A stretch of 38,082 nucleotides of DNA. Origin: Candidatus Delongbacteria bacterium. GTDB lineage: Bacteria; Delongbacteria; UBA4055. The notes below the pieces were generated by a model. The model did no database searches and was not told where the DNA came from. It worked only from the letters and a program-made list of their open reading frames with translations. Position 1 is the stretch's first letter, and each line of letters begins with the position of its first letter. Below are positions 29,245 to 36,994 of the stretch, in pieces. The position numbers and the translations under genes are program-made. The stretch covers positions 1 through 38,082 of the forward strand of contig JAQICF010000155.1 of the NCBI GenBank assembly GCA_027858795.1, in the 5' to 3' direction.

Positions 29245-30540
29245 CTATCTTACTCTTTTTATCCTTGCTGCGAAAGAACCTTCATAATGATTTGTTCCAG
29301 GATTTACTGCGAACATGCCATCTGATATTTTAAATGTATCATATCCTTCTAAGTTGTCTAAAATGTAATCCTGATCGTATTCTAAAAATTTCTCTACTAT
29401 TTCACTATTTTCATCGTTAAAGATCGAACAGGTTGAATAAACTATAATTCCATCCTTTTTAACGTATTTCGAAGCTCTTTTTAAAATTTCAAGTTGTAAT
29501 TTCTTCAGCAGTTCTATCTGTTCTTCATCTTTATTCCATCTACTTTCAGGATGTCTTCTGAAATTACCACTACCGGAGCATGGAGCATCGATCAATATCT
29601 TGTCAAATTCATCAAAAGATTGAAATTTCTCAGCTTCCTGAAATGTTAACTTCTGGAAATCAACTCCTAGTCTCTTAAAATTACTCTTGATCAAAATCTT
29701 TTTCTTCAGTGAAATATCATTTAGGAACAATTTTGTCTTATTTTTAGTTAATTCTTGTATATATGTAGCCTTTCCACCTGGAGCAGAACACATATCTAAT
29801 ATTTTTTCATTTTTATTTGGTCGAAGAACTAATACAGGTAACGAATGAGATGGGTCCTGGATATAAAACATTCCTTTATCAAATATCTTAGAGTGTATTG
29901 GATTGCCTTTAGTTATCTTTAAAAAATCTGGAAAATGCTCCACATTTTCTATTTCTATACTCTCTTTGTTCAATAGCTCGATAAGTTCATTTTTTGTGAT
30001 TTTGTAATTATTTATTCTAATGAACAAAGGCGGTATACTTTGATTGAATATAAGTATGTTTTCTGCGATATCTTTAGAATAATATTTAAATATTCTATCT
30101 TTTATCCATTCAGGATGAGAAAGTAGAATATTATCCATCGAATTTAATTCATCTTCACTTAATTCTAGCTCGGTCATTTTTCTTAAAATTGCATTGATGT
30201 ACTTGGATGGATGTAGTCCAAGAGTCTTTTTTGCGATATTTACATAATCATTCACAACTGCGTAATCTTTTGAACTGTTAAGGTAGAAATATTCCACACC
30301 GGCACATAAAAGTAGCATTGATACTTTAAATTTTTGCTTATCGATTTTTTTATCGATCTTATTGATAAGGATTTTCTCAACGATAGTAAAATTTCTAAAG
30401 AATTGATTAACTAAATTAATGAGTTGTCTTTTATCGCGTTCGTCCAAGCCAGATAATAGATCAGGATACAAAGATTCAAACATCATGCCGCTATTAAATA
30501 CTTTCATTACTGTTTTGTAAAAATTTAACCGCAAATTCAT
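29245..30540 (-). CDS. rsmB: 16S rRNA (cytosine-C5) methyltransferase, RsmB type
   Basis: 431 aa. Residues 1-140 form a NusB-like RNA-binding domain and the rest a Rossmann methyltransferase. Visible are the SAM motif DMCSAPGGKATYI (about 245), DAPCSGSG (about 313, PC motif that helps release product) and YSTCS (about 366, TC motif with the nucleophilic Cys). The domain order identifies RsmB, which makes m5C967 (E. coli numbering). The C-terminus ends in the usual FAARIKR-type motif. It is the last gene of a minus-strand run starting at folK. Confidence 0.94.
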   Translation of the reverse strand: MNLRLNFYKTVMKVFNSGMMFESLYPDLLSGLDERDKRQLINLVNQFFRNFTIVEKILINKIDKKIDKQKFKVSMLLLCAGVEYFYLNSSKDYAVVNDYVNIAKKTLGLHPSKYINAILRKMTELELSEDELNSMDNILLSHPEWIKDRIFKYYSKDIAENILIFNQSIPPLFIRINNYKITKNELIELLNKESIEIENVEHFPDFLKITKGNPIHSKIFDKGMFYIQDPSHSLPVLVLRPNKNEKILDMCSAPGGKATYIQELTKNKTKLFLNDISLKKKILIKSNFKRLGVDFQKLTFQEAEKFQSFDEFDKILIDAPCSGSGNFRRHPESRWNKDEEQIELLKKLQLEILKRASKYVKKDGIIVYSTCSIFNDENSEIVEKFLEYDQDYILDNLEGYDTFKISDGMFAVNPGTNHYEGSFAARIKRVR

Positions 30541-30572
30541 ATCGCATCATTCTCTTTCAAATTCGTATCAGA

Positions 30573-31064
30573 TTATTTTCTCTCAAGGTAAATAGTTAAA
30601 GAATTTCTTCTTAATTGTCGTTTTAGAAAATATAAATTTATTTGACTATATAAATAGTCATTATTTAGAACTATATCTTTACTTAATTCTATAGAGAAAT
30701 CAAATGCTCTTTCTTCTCCAGGAAGAATACTAAAGTTTTCTTTTTTGATAACATCGGTTGAATTTATTATGATTTTCTTTGATCTTTTAGTATGTTCAGC
30801 TTTGATCGTACATACAAGGAATTTATTATCAGTTGTTTTAAATGTTTTCTTTGAGTCAGAAGAATTTTTCATTACCAAATTAAAATCAACCGGTTTATTC
30901 AGTGAATACATATTGTCGATTGAGCTTAAAGTGTATTGTACATCATCTATCATAAGAGATGCAAAGTAAGGCTTTTTTGACCAAGCTTGTTTTCCTCTGG
31001 GTGCCGTAGTAGTACAACCGAGTAGAAGCATTGTTAAGAATATTAAAATATAGTTTTTGTACAT
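30573..31064 (-). CDS. Small lipoprotein of unknown function
   Basis: 163 aa. It begins with a lipoprotein signal (MYKNYILIFLTMLLLGC), whose LLGC lipobox is clear, so the mature protein is anchored through Cys17. The remainder is beta-rich, about one domain long (LNKPVDFNLVMKNSSDSKKTF, FSILPGEERAFDFSIEL), and resembles an Ig-like fold. I do not recognise a family. It is 33 nt upstream of rsmB. No Shine-Dalgarno is evident; a strong palindrome lies 10 nt before the start. Confidence 0.7.
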   Translation of the reverse strand: MYKNYILIFLTMLLLGCTTTAPRGKQAWSKKPYFASLMIDDVQYTLSSIDNMYSLNKPVDFNLVMKNSSDSKKTFKTTDNKFLVCTIKAEHTKRSKKIIINSTDVIKKENFSILPGEERAFDFSIELSKDIVLNNDYLYSQINLYFLKRQLRRNSLTIYLERK

Positions 31065-31074
31065 ATATGAATGT

Positions 31075-31100
31075 AGGGAATGCAGATCTGCATTCCTTAC
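31075..31100. repeat. Perfect intergenic palindrome, REP-like
   Basis: TAGGGAATGCA, loop GATC and TGCATTCCTTA form an 11-bp stem with one G-T pair, in the 50-nt gap between the HD-GYP stop and the lipoprotein start. There is no T-tract on either side. It resembles short palindromic repeats scattered in many AT-rich genomes. In mRNA it would form a stable hairpin just upstream of the lipoprotein start codon. Confidence 0.7.
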
Positions 31101-31114
31101 AAAATCCCCATTAT

Positions 31115-32608
31115 TTAAACAATGATCCTATCATTATCTCTAGCATCTAAATAAATTTCATATAATTTATCGTCCAGGAACATAGTTACTAGCTCTATAT
31201 CCAATTCACCATCTTTTGCCATAAATCCAATTATCTTAAGTGCTCTATCCAATGGAACAGCTTTCTTGTAAGGTCTATCCGCTGCTGTAAGAGCTTCAAA
31301 AACATCAGCAACTGCAAGGATCCTTGATTGAAGCATTATTTTATCTTTATGTAGATTATGAGGGTATCCACTCCCATCAAGCATTTCATGGTGAGCACCA
31401 GCTATTTTTGGAATATCTTTAAGTTCGTCTGTAAAAGGAACTTCTTTCAAAATATCAAGTGTACTTGAAACATGTTTTTTCATCTTTTCCCATTCATCCG
31501 GAGAAAAATTTCCTTTGACAAAGTCTGTTAACATAAAAATTTCTTTTTCTGTAAGAAAATGATGTTCGGAATTATCAAAATCAGTAAAGAGTTTTAAGCC
31601 TATCTTTTTTATTTTTACCTTATCCTCATCATTGATAAATCCCGGCAAGTTCTTATTTATAATAAAGCTGAGTTCTTCATCTATACTATCAATAGTTTGT
31701 TTTATTTCATCCATGTTTACCATGTTATGAGTTGCTGAGAATTTTATGGTCTCGAATCTATTTGTAATAACTTCAATTTCATCGTCGGATAATTTGTTTT
31801 GCTTCTCAAGAACATTTTCAGGTACTGCTACCTTACCTACATCATGAAGTAATGCTGCATATTTAAGCTCTTCCAATTTTTCATCTGAGAATGAAATATT
31901 TTCATAGACACCCTCTTTTTTCTGATTGATATGATTTGCAATCATTTCAGAGATATATGCCACCCTTTTTGAATGACCTGCGGTATGGGGACTTCTTTCC
32001 TCAATTGCTTGTGAGAATGACTTAACAAGAGCTTTGTATAAATTCTTATTTGCTTCTAACAGTCTTACATTTGAAAGTGCAACTGCGGCCTGACTAGCAA
32101 GAGAATGAATTATTTGCTCGAATTCTTCTGAGAATGGAACTATGTTATTATTATCATCAAATTTATTTATGAGCTGAATTACACCTAATATTTCACCATC
32201 TGTAGATTTCATTGGAACTGAAAGCATAGACTCTGTTCGATATCCTATTTTAATATCATATGATTTATCAAAACTATATACCTTATCATCACCAATATTG
32301 TAACAGTCATTGATGTTAACAGTTTCACCGGTGATAGCAGTATATCCTGAGATAGATGTTTTGGTTAATGGAACAGGGAATGATCTGAACACACTTTCTT
32401 CATCCTCCTTCCACATAGAAACTGTTTTAGTAGCTTCAAATATCAATTCATGCTTGTTTAGGTTAGTTATATACAAAGAGCATGCATCACAGTTTGTAAA
32501 ATCAATGATTTCGTCAACAATAAGGTTAAATAAATTACTCATCTTCGTTTCAGATCCCAGTGCGATACCGATCCGATTGAATGAAAATACCATTTCTTTA
32601 TAATTCAT
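31115..32608 (-). CDS. GAF + HD-GYP domain protein, putative cyclic-di-GMP phosphodiesterase
   Basis: 497 aa, soluble. A GAF domain (about residues 15-185) is followed by an HD-GYP domain with LLHDVGKVAVPE (H255, D256, K259) and HHEMLDGSGYP (406-416). HD-GYP proteins hydrolyse cyclic-di-GMP (or cGAMP) using a di- or tri-iron centre. The catalytic ligands look intact, including H379 in KKHVSSTLDIL. Between K259 and H379 lie about 95 extra residues compared with ordinary HD-GYP domains (about 284-375), rich in charged residues. AAAGAG precedes the ATG, and the 59-aa membrane protein gene ends 11 nt upstream. Confidence 0.9.
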   Translation of the reverse strand: MNYKEMVFSFNRIGIALGSETKMSNLFNLIVDEIIDFTNCDACSLYITNLNKHELIFEATKTVSMWKEDEESVFRSFPVPLTKTSISGYTAITGETVNINDCYNIGDDKVYSFDKSYDIKIGYRTESMLSVPMKSTDGEILGVIQLINKFDDNNNIVPFSEEFEQIIHSLASQAAVALSNVRLLEANKNLYKALVKSFSQAIEERSPHTAGHSKRVAYISEMIANHINQKKEGVYENISFSDEKLEELKYAALLHDVGKVAVPENVLEKQNKLSDDEIEVITNRFETIKFSATHNMVNMDEIKQTIDSIDEELSFIINKNLPGFINDEDKVKIKKIGLKLFTDFDNSEHHFLTEKEIFMLTDFVKGNFSPDEWEKMKKHVSSTLDILKEVPFTDELKDIPKIAGAHHEMLDGSGYPHNLHKDKIMLQSRILAVADVFEALTAADRPYKKAVPLDRALKIIGFMAKDGELDIELVTMFLDDKLYEIYLDARDNDRIIV

Positions 32609-32619
32609 CGTTCATCTCT

Positions 32620-32799
32620 TTAAAGTTTATCTTCAAGCTCTTCATAATCAGCTTCTTCAATGCCAGTAGTTTTCTGCTTCTTAACATTTTCTTTAGATTC
32701 CGGTTTTTTGAAAAATGACTCAGCTCTTCCTACAACTTTTCCAATGTTGAAAGCTATGTATATCAATATTAAAACTATTATTATTGCAAATCCATTCAT
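32620..32799 (-). CDS. Small single-span membrane protein (59 aa)
   Basis: A 59-aa frame from ATG 32799 to TAA 32620. It begins MNGFAIIIVLILIYIAFNIG, one transmembrane helix, and continues with a basic juxtamembrane part (KVVGRAESFFKKP) and an acidic end (EEADYEELEDKL). It fills the gap between the deoxynucleoside kinase (13 nt) and HD-GYP (11 nt) genes in the same direction. The composition is clearly protein-like. The SD is weak, and I know no family. Confidence 0.72.
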   Translation of the reverse strand: MNGFAIIIVLILIYIAFNIGKVVGRAESFFKKPESKENVKKQKTTGIEEADYEELEDKL

Positions 32800-32812
32800 T
32801 ATATATGCTCTG

Positions 32813-33451
32813 TTAAATTTTTAAATATTTACTTTCATCAACTCCTTCTTCAACTTCCTTGAATATAGTATTGATGTGCTCATTATTCTCAAGGTCAAGA
32901 CCATCAATATTGATGATCAACAATGGACAATCCCTGAATCTTTCAAAGAAATAATGATATCCTTTATTCAAACCTTCTATATATTCTTCATTAACATCCT
33001 TTTCAACTGCTCGATTTCTTTTTTTTATGTTCTTATATAGCAAACCTGCATTAGGAGAATGCAAATATATAACTAAGTCAGGTAATTTTATTTTTGGGTT
33101 CATAACCTTTAAGATTTGGTTGTATAGTGATAAATTTCTATCATCAAGGTTGTATGAGGCATAGATCTGATCTTTGTTGAAGATGTAATTTGTAACAAGA
33201 TTCTGCTGAAAAAGATCTCCGTATGGAAGGTCCAACTGTTGTTGGAATCTTGTTGTCAAATAATATAACTGCAGTGGTAAAGCGTGAGTTTCAGGATTTT
33301 GATAAAAATCCTTCAAAAAAGGATTGGAGTAATATACATCCTCAATAAACTTCGCATTTAACCATTTTGATATTTTTTTTGCGAGCAGATTTTTTCCGCT
33401 ACCGAGTACACCCTCGACTGCAATATATATTTGATCTAAATTAAATTTCAT
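32813..33451 (-). CDS. Deoxynucleoside kinase-like protein
   Basis: 212 aa. It fits the dNK family, which makes dNMPs from salvaged deoxynucleosides: P-loop IAVEGVLGSGKN, the LPLQLYYLTTRFQQQ segment, and the LID region RNRAVEKDVNEEYIEGLNKGYHYFF. Members are often encoded next to folK, as here. Two key positions differ from the family as I know it. The Walker A Ser/Thr after GK is Asn, and the Asp of the usual SDYxFxKDxIFA motif is Asn (TNYIFNKDQIYA). The start overlaps the folK stop by 11 nt. Confidence 0.82.
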   Translation of the reverse strand: MKFNLDQIYIAVEGVLGSGKNLLAKKISKWLNAKFIEDVYYSNPFLKDFYQNPETHALPLQLYYLTTRFQQQLDLPYGDLFQQNLVTNYIFNKDQIYASYNLDDRNLSLYNQILKVMNPKIKLPDLVIYLHSPNAGLLYKNIKKRNRAVEKDVNEEYIEGLNKGYHYFFERFRDCPLLIINIDGLDLENNEHINTIFKEVEEGVDESKYLKI

Positions 33452-33932
33452 TGTTAAGCCTAAATAATTTTGTTACTTCAGAGCTGTCTTTACATCTTCC
33501 CAGTGTTTCACCAATCGTTATTTTACCATTGAAAATGAAGTTTGGTTCTATCTCTGCCAAAGGAATTAAAACAAATTTTCTGTTCATATATTCTTTGTGA
33601 GGGATTGTTAAACTGTCAGAATCAAGTTTTTGATCATTGAAAGTTATTATATCTATGTCGATTGTTCTTGGAGAATTTTTAAACTCTCTTTTTCTACCAA
33701 GGACTTTTTCTGTTTTTTGTATCTCGGACAGAAGTTCATTTGCACCTTTATGGTATTCAGCTGTGAGTACCATATTGTAGAATTTATTCTGTTCAGTAAA
33801 ACCCAATGGTTCTGTTTCATAAATCGATGATATCTTTAATATATCAAGTTTAGCTTCTTCTAAGCTTTTTAGAGCAATTTTTAGATTTTCATGCCTGTTA
33901 CCGATATTACTTCCCAAAGAAAGAACGACCAC
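33441..33932 (-). CDS. folK: 6-hydroxymethyl-7,8-dihydropterin pyrophosphokinase
   Basis: Transfers pyrophosphate from ATP to hydroxymethyl-dihydropterin in folate synthesis. Diagnostic parts are VVLSLGSNIGNRHENL at the N-terminus, IYETEPLGFTEQNKFYN, and PRTIDIDIITF, which holds the two Mg-binding Asp residues. I start it at GTG 33932, preceded by GGAAG at 6 nt. This gives 163 aa, the normal size. The open frame runs 36 codons further to an ATG at 34040, but that extension is unlike HPPK. It is the first gene of a minus-strand operon and overlaps the next gene. Confidence 0.94.
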   Translation of the reverse strand: MVVLSLGSNIGNRHENLKIALKSLEEAKLDILKISSIYETEPLGFTEQNKFYNMVLTAEYHKGANELLSEIQKTEKVLGRKREFKNSPRTIDIDIITFNDQKLDSDSLTIPHKEYMNRKFVLIPLAEIEPNFIFNGKITIGETLGRCKDSSEVTKLFRLNNEI

Positions 33933-34054
33933 ATTCAACTTCCATAAGTTTGAATATTCTTCAATTTCCTGTATATATGTACTTAAGTTAATATATATTT
34001 TTAAAGATATAAAGGCAAGATTATTAGGATGAAAAATCAATTGATAATTAATTC

Positions 34055-34082
34055 GTAGGGTCGAACCCTTGTGGTCGACCGG
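34055..34082. repeat. Short GC-rich palindrome, probable dispersed repeat
   Basis: GGTCGA (34059-34064) and TCGACC (34075-34080) form inverted arms around ACCCTTGTGG, within GTAGGGTCGAACCCTTGTGG. The GC content stands out in the otherwise AT-rich region between folK and the cyclophilin gene. I recall similar sequences as intergenic repeats in other genomes, but copy number cannot be seen here. Confidence 0.5.
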
Positions 34083-34145
34083 AAGTGTATTTCATTAATC
34101 TTTTTCATTGAATAATCTTCTTATCTTGGTTATTTTTCATCTTAT

Positions 34146-34721
34146 ATGAAAATCAGACTATTTCTCCTAATATTACTACTATGCAGATTGATCTATGGAA
34201 GTTCATTAGATAGCACGGGTTTCTATGTCAATTCAGCAGTTATTGAGACTAATAAAGGGAGTATTATTATTACTTTCTTTGAAAAAGAAGCTCCGAATCA
34301 TGTAAATAACTTCAAGAAATTAGTCGAGTCAGGATTTTACAACGGGAAGATATTCCATAGAGTGATAGAAGATTTTGTAATTCAGACAGGGAAATCTGAT
34401 AAGAAAGATCTTGAATTGATAGATGCTGAGATAAATAAGATACATTTCAGAGGTGCTATTGGTGCAGCCAGGAAAGATGATAAAATAAATCCTGAAATGA
34501 AATCAGATCCTACAGAATTCTATATTACTTTAAGACCAAAGCCTGAATTAGATGGTAAGTACACAATATTTGGTCGAGTTGCAGAAGGAATGGATCTGGT
34601 TGAAGCAATATCAAAATTGAAAACTAACGATAATGATTTCCCTGATGAACCTGTGAAAATAATAAAGGTTTACTTAGATAGATATTTCGATAGAGAAAAA
34701 TACGAGTATTATAATAGATAG
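34146..34721 (+). CDS. Exported cyclophilin-type peptidyl-prolyl isomerase
   Basis: 191 aa. An N-terminal signal (MKIRLFLLILLLCRLIYG, cleavage probably near GSS) is followed by one cyclophilin domain. Visible are AVIETNKGSIIITFFEKEAPNHVNNF, GFYNGKIFHRVIEDFVIQTG (catalytic Arg in FHRV), RGAIGAAR, EFYITLRPKPELDGKYTIFGRV and GMDLVEAI. It catalyses Xaa-Pro isomerisation, here in the periplasm or at the cell surface. It is transcribed divergently from folK. A REP-like palindrome begins at its stop codon. Confidence 0.93.
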   Translation: MKIRLFLLILLLCRLIYGSSLDSTGFYVNSAVIETNKGSIIITFFEKEAPNHVNNFKKLVESGFYNGKIFHRVIEDFVIQTGKSDKKDLELIDAEINKIHFRGAIGAARKDDKINPEMKSDPTEFYITLRPKPELDGKYTIFGRVAEGMDLVEAISKLKTNDNDFPDEPVKIIKVYLDRYFDREKYEYYNR

Positions 34722-34757
34722 ATTGCCACACACCTGTTTAGGTGCTCGCAATGACAA
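34720..34757. repeat. REP-like palindrome (AGATTGCC...CGCAATGACA type)
   Basis: ATTGC (34722-34726) pairs with GCAAT (34748-34752), and CACCT (34731-34735) pairs with AGGTG (34740-34744) around a GTTT loop. The outer parts AGATTGCCAC and CTCGCAATGACA match a short palindromic repeat I recall from many unrelated bacterial genomes. The last two bases of the cyclophilin stop codon form its left edge. Confidence 0.65.
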
Positions 34758-34776
34758 TTAACAAGAAGGAAACACT

Positions 34777-35628
34777 ATGAAATTAATTTGGAAAATATTA
34801 AAATTTATTACGTCTAACACTAAAGCAATATCCATTTATATAATGACTATGCTTGTAATTGGGTTTGTATCAATATTTGTTTTTGATAATATTATTATGC
34901 CATCATATACAAGCTTAGGGAATGAATATCCAGTGCCTGATATTACAGGTCGATATCTTGATGTAGCTGAAAGGATATTAGAAATGGACGGATTTGTCCT
35001 TGCAGATGAGATCACAGAGAAAATTGATTATAATATTCCTTCCGGGATCATTGTTGAACATCATCCTAAGGCAGGATCTATCTGTAAAAAAGGCCGTAAA
35101 ATATACGTTACTATTTCAAAAGGCGGACTTCCTGCAATCGTTCCAAATTTAATAGGTCTATCACCTCAGGATGCAAAATATAATATCTTAGATTCGAATT
35201 TGTATTTAGACAGTATTCTTTATGAATTCAGTGTTGATTTTCCTGAAGGAGTTGTTATCGGGCAATCTTTAGTTGTCAATGATTCTGTCGTTATAGGAGA
35301 TAGTTTATTTATTGTTGTCAGTTTAGGTAAACATCCAACAGAGTTTGTTGTTCCTAATGTGAAAGGTAAAAACATCGAAGAAGCAGCTGAGTTGATCAAT
35401 AAAAGTGGATTTACAATTGGTGAGGTTGTTTATCATAAAGATGAAGACCTATTACCCGGAACTGTGATAGATCAGAAACCTCCAAAGGATGAGATCGTTT
35501 ACCAAGGGACTGAGATAAGGCTTCTTGTTTCTACACTGGTTGAACCTGAAGAAAAAGAAAGTGAGTTCGATAAGGTAGATTCTTTGAAAACCGAGGAAGA
35601 ATCGGTTGATGTCGGGTATGATGAATAA
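34777..35628 (+). CDS. Membrane-anchored protein with three PASTA domains
   Basis: 283 aa. A short cytoplasmic N-terminus, one transmembrane helix (about residues 19-38, ISIYIMTMLVIGFVSIFVF) and three extracytoplasmic PASTA repeats are visible. The repeats are about 50-115 (VPDITGRYLDVAERIL), 119-185 (VPNLIGLSPQDAKYNIL) and 192-260 (VPNVKGKNIEEAAELI), each ending in a VxxSxG-type strand. An acidic tail follows. PASTA domains bind muropeptides or cell-wall precursors and are usually fused to Ser/Thr kinases or PBPs; here they stand alone with no kinase domain. AAGAAGGAAA precedes the ATG. It is the last plus-strand gene before the cassette region. Confidence 0.9.
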   Translation: MKLIWKILKFITSNTKAISIYIMTMLVIGFVSIFVFDNIIMPSYTSLGNEYPVPDITGRYLDVAERILEMDGFVLADEITEKIDYNIPSGIIVEHHPKAGSICKKGRKIYVTISKGGLPAIVPNLIGLSPQDAKYNILDSNLYLDSILYEFSVDFPEGVVIGQSLVVNDSVVIGDSLFIVVSLGKHPTEFVVPNVKGKNIEEAAELINKSGFTIGEVVYHKDEDLLPGTVIDQKPPKDEIVYQGTEIRLLVSTLVEPEEKESEFDKVDSLKTEEESVDVGYDE

Positions 35629-35654
35629 GGAATATTTTTTAATATTATTTTTTA

Positions 35655-35743
35655 CTATACGAACTAGCCAGGTTATCTAAAATGCTAAAGCATTCGGACT
35701 GATAGATGATTACGTTCGTGCCATTTTGCCATAGTTGTAAAAG
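35655..35743 (-). repeat. Degenerate attC-like remnant at the distal end of the cassette array
   Basis: On the minus strand the sequence left of attC-like site 1 continues CTTTTACAAC, then TATGGCAAAATGGC. This repeats the 5' half of the attC-like sites (box ending AAC, then TGGCAAAA) only a few bases after the previous 3' box, with no gene between. A weaker inverted pair ACGAAC/GTTCGT (35711-35719 and 35659-35664 region) and an inner hairpin AATGCT-AA-AGCATT (35681-35694) follow. This looks like a decayed or empty terminal cassette between the array and the PASTA gene. Confidence 0.45.
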
Positions 35744-35827
35744 TTTACAACGGTCATGGCAAAAAGCAGTGGTGTCATAACGAGTTAAATCTCCAAGTAA
35801 CCATTGATGTTTTGCCAATGTTACAAG
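35744..35827 (-). repeat. attC-like recombination site 1 (84 nt)
   Basis: Read on the minus strand: 5' box CTTGTAAC (35827-35820), then ATTGGCAAAAC, a 40-odd-nt centre with TTACTTGGAGATTTAACTCG, then TTTTTGCCATGACC and 3' box GTTGTAAA (35751-35744). The arms GGCAAAA and TTTTTGCC form a long imperfect hairpin. The centre is nearly identical to site 3. The sites end in AAC...GTT as attC sites do, but the boxes fit GTTRYAR rather than the textbook GTTRRRY. Confidence 0.75.
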
Positions 35828-36927
35828 CTCTAGCACCCAACAATCTATTTATTAGCAATGAACTAATTGCTCAAATACAAAAAAGGTTCGTATATGTGTT
35901 TGTACGCACCCTTAATACCATCACATTCACCATAGTAGTAATATTTTGATTTTTTATCGTATGCTAACCATTCCAGATAAATTCTATTTTTCCAATCATA
36001 AGATCTATAATAACAAGTATCAAATGTAACTTTCTCGAATTCATTTCTCAAGGAATGATTCTTAGATACATCTGTGTACCATTTCGATATATTTTTTAAC
36101 GCATGTTTTTCTTTTTGAGTATATTTAGTGAAGATATGTTTATGTTTCCATACAATTGCTTTATCGTTCTTAAACTTCAAATACCGATATTTCCCTTTAA
36201 AAGGAACTAATATCTCCTTACCATGTATGTCCGTAACATCACTAGTTGGAAATTCGAAATGTTTGAAGTTCCATGAAGGTAGGATTTCTATAAAATCAGC
36301 TACTACAGAATCCTCTACCAATTCACCTGTGTACCTTCCAAAATAATAATAATTTGTTACCTTGTCATATATCAATATGTTTAAATATCTCATTGAAGCA
36401 TCTCTTCTACTAGTGTTATCAACACCGTAATGAAAAAAACAATCTACATTTTCTAAATTATTTATTTCAATAAAAGCATTTGCATTATTCAATATTGAAA
36501 TCTCTTTTATTTTATCTAAGAAAAATTGCTTGTCATCTTTTTTTATCACTTCACGGTAATAATTTTTATTTTTTAGGATTTCCTTTTCATCAGAATAAAA
36601 TATACTCCAGACTTTTGAGTTTTCATAAACTGAGTATCGAGTTCGTGTATCAAAGTTGTATTTTTCTCCAATCAAATTATCCAAACTATCAACTTCAATT
36701 GTAAGAAACCTTTGTAAAGTCTTTCTAAATTCATAGTTATTTTGTAATTTCAGCTTTGTGAATCGATTATCATGTTTTTCATAAAAGGAAAGTGCAATGT
36801 ATGCGATTAACACAATGACAATAACTACAACGCTATATACAATATTTTTCATAAATTATTCCTTGTAATTATTATACAGAAATACTTGATCTATATATCT
36901 TTTCTAGTTGGGTGCTATTGCTTGTAA
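35751..36927 (-). mobile_element. Cassette-like unit 1 (gene 35863-36852 plus attC-like site 1)
   Basis: Boundaries are placed inside the GTT of the 3' boxes, where integron integrases cut. The unit starts (minus strand, including the shared G at 36928) GTTACAAG-CAAT-AGCACCCAAC. Just before its own attC-like 5' box it carries the complement of the same sequence: the reverse complement of 35820-35841 reads GTTACAAG-CTCT-AGCACCCAAC (20 of 22 positions identical). The unit's own ends therefore pair, whereas they do not pair with those of its neighbour. It holds one gene in the cassette orientation. Confidence 0.72.
35863..36852 (-). CDS. Unknown membrane-anchored protein, cassette gene 1
   Basis: 329 aa, no family recognised. 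One N-terminal membrane helix (residues 4-22, IVYSVVVIVIVLIAYIALS) is followed by a probably extracytoplasmic region. Two parts resemble each other: residues 156-176 (YLNILIYDKVTNYYYFGRYTG) and 292-312 (YLEWLAYDKKSKYYYYGECDG). This suggests a duplicated domain of about 100-140 residues. AAGGAA lies just before the ATG, and a TATAAT hexamer (36876-36871) about 20 nt upstream could serve as its own -10 box. The stop lies 36 nt from the attC-like site that ends its unit. Confidence 0.78.
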   Translation of the reverse strand: MKNIVYSVVVIVIVLIAYIALSFYEKHDNRFTKLKLQNNYEFRKTLQRFLTIEVDSLDNLIGEKYNFDTRTRYSVYENSKVWSIFYSDEKEILKNKNYYREVIKKDDKQFFLDKIKEISILNNANAFIEINNLENVDCFFHYGVDNTSRRDASMRYLNILIYDKVTNYYYFGRYTGELVEDSVVADFIEILPSWNFKHFEFPTSDVTDIHGKEILVPFKGKYRYLKFKNDKAIVWKHKHIFTKYTQKEKHALKNISKWYTDVSKNHSLRNEFEKVTFDTCYYRSYDWKNRIYLEWLAYDKKSKYYYYGECDGIKGAYKHIYEPFLYLSN

Positions 36928-36994
36928 CGGTCATGGCAAAAAGCGTTAAGCCAAGACAAGTAGGGTATTCAAGTCATTTTGCCAATGTTGTAGG
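36921..36994 (-). repeat. attC-like recombination site 2 (74 nt)
   Basis: Minus strand: 5' box CCTACAAC (36994-36987), ATTGGCAAAATGAC, a shorter centre unlike sites 1 and 3, TTTTTGCCATGACC, then 3' box GTTACAAG (36928-36921). Its two outer boxes are not complementary to each other: CCTACAAC would need GTTGTAGG. Each instead pairs with the far end of the unit it belongs to. An extra half-site-like sequence (GTAACTCATGGCAAAAC) lies between this site and the stop of gene 2. Confidence 0.75.

Noticed and set aside
33933..34040. 36-residue N-terminal extension of FolK
   Set aside because: HPPK proteins begin at the VVLSLGSN strand; a GTG with GGAAG 6 nt upstream fits that start, and the extension has no family resemblance.
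34777..35628. PASTA protein as a broken Ser/Thr kinase
   Set aside because: It has its own SD, N-terminus and membrane helix, and no kinase remnant lies upstream, so it is a complete stand-alone PASTA protein.
35645..35836. 63-aa minus-strand frame left of cassette gene 1
   Set aside because: It covers the attC-like site and its degenerate neighbour, has no SD, and its composition is unlike that of the real proteins here.
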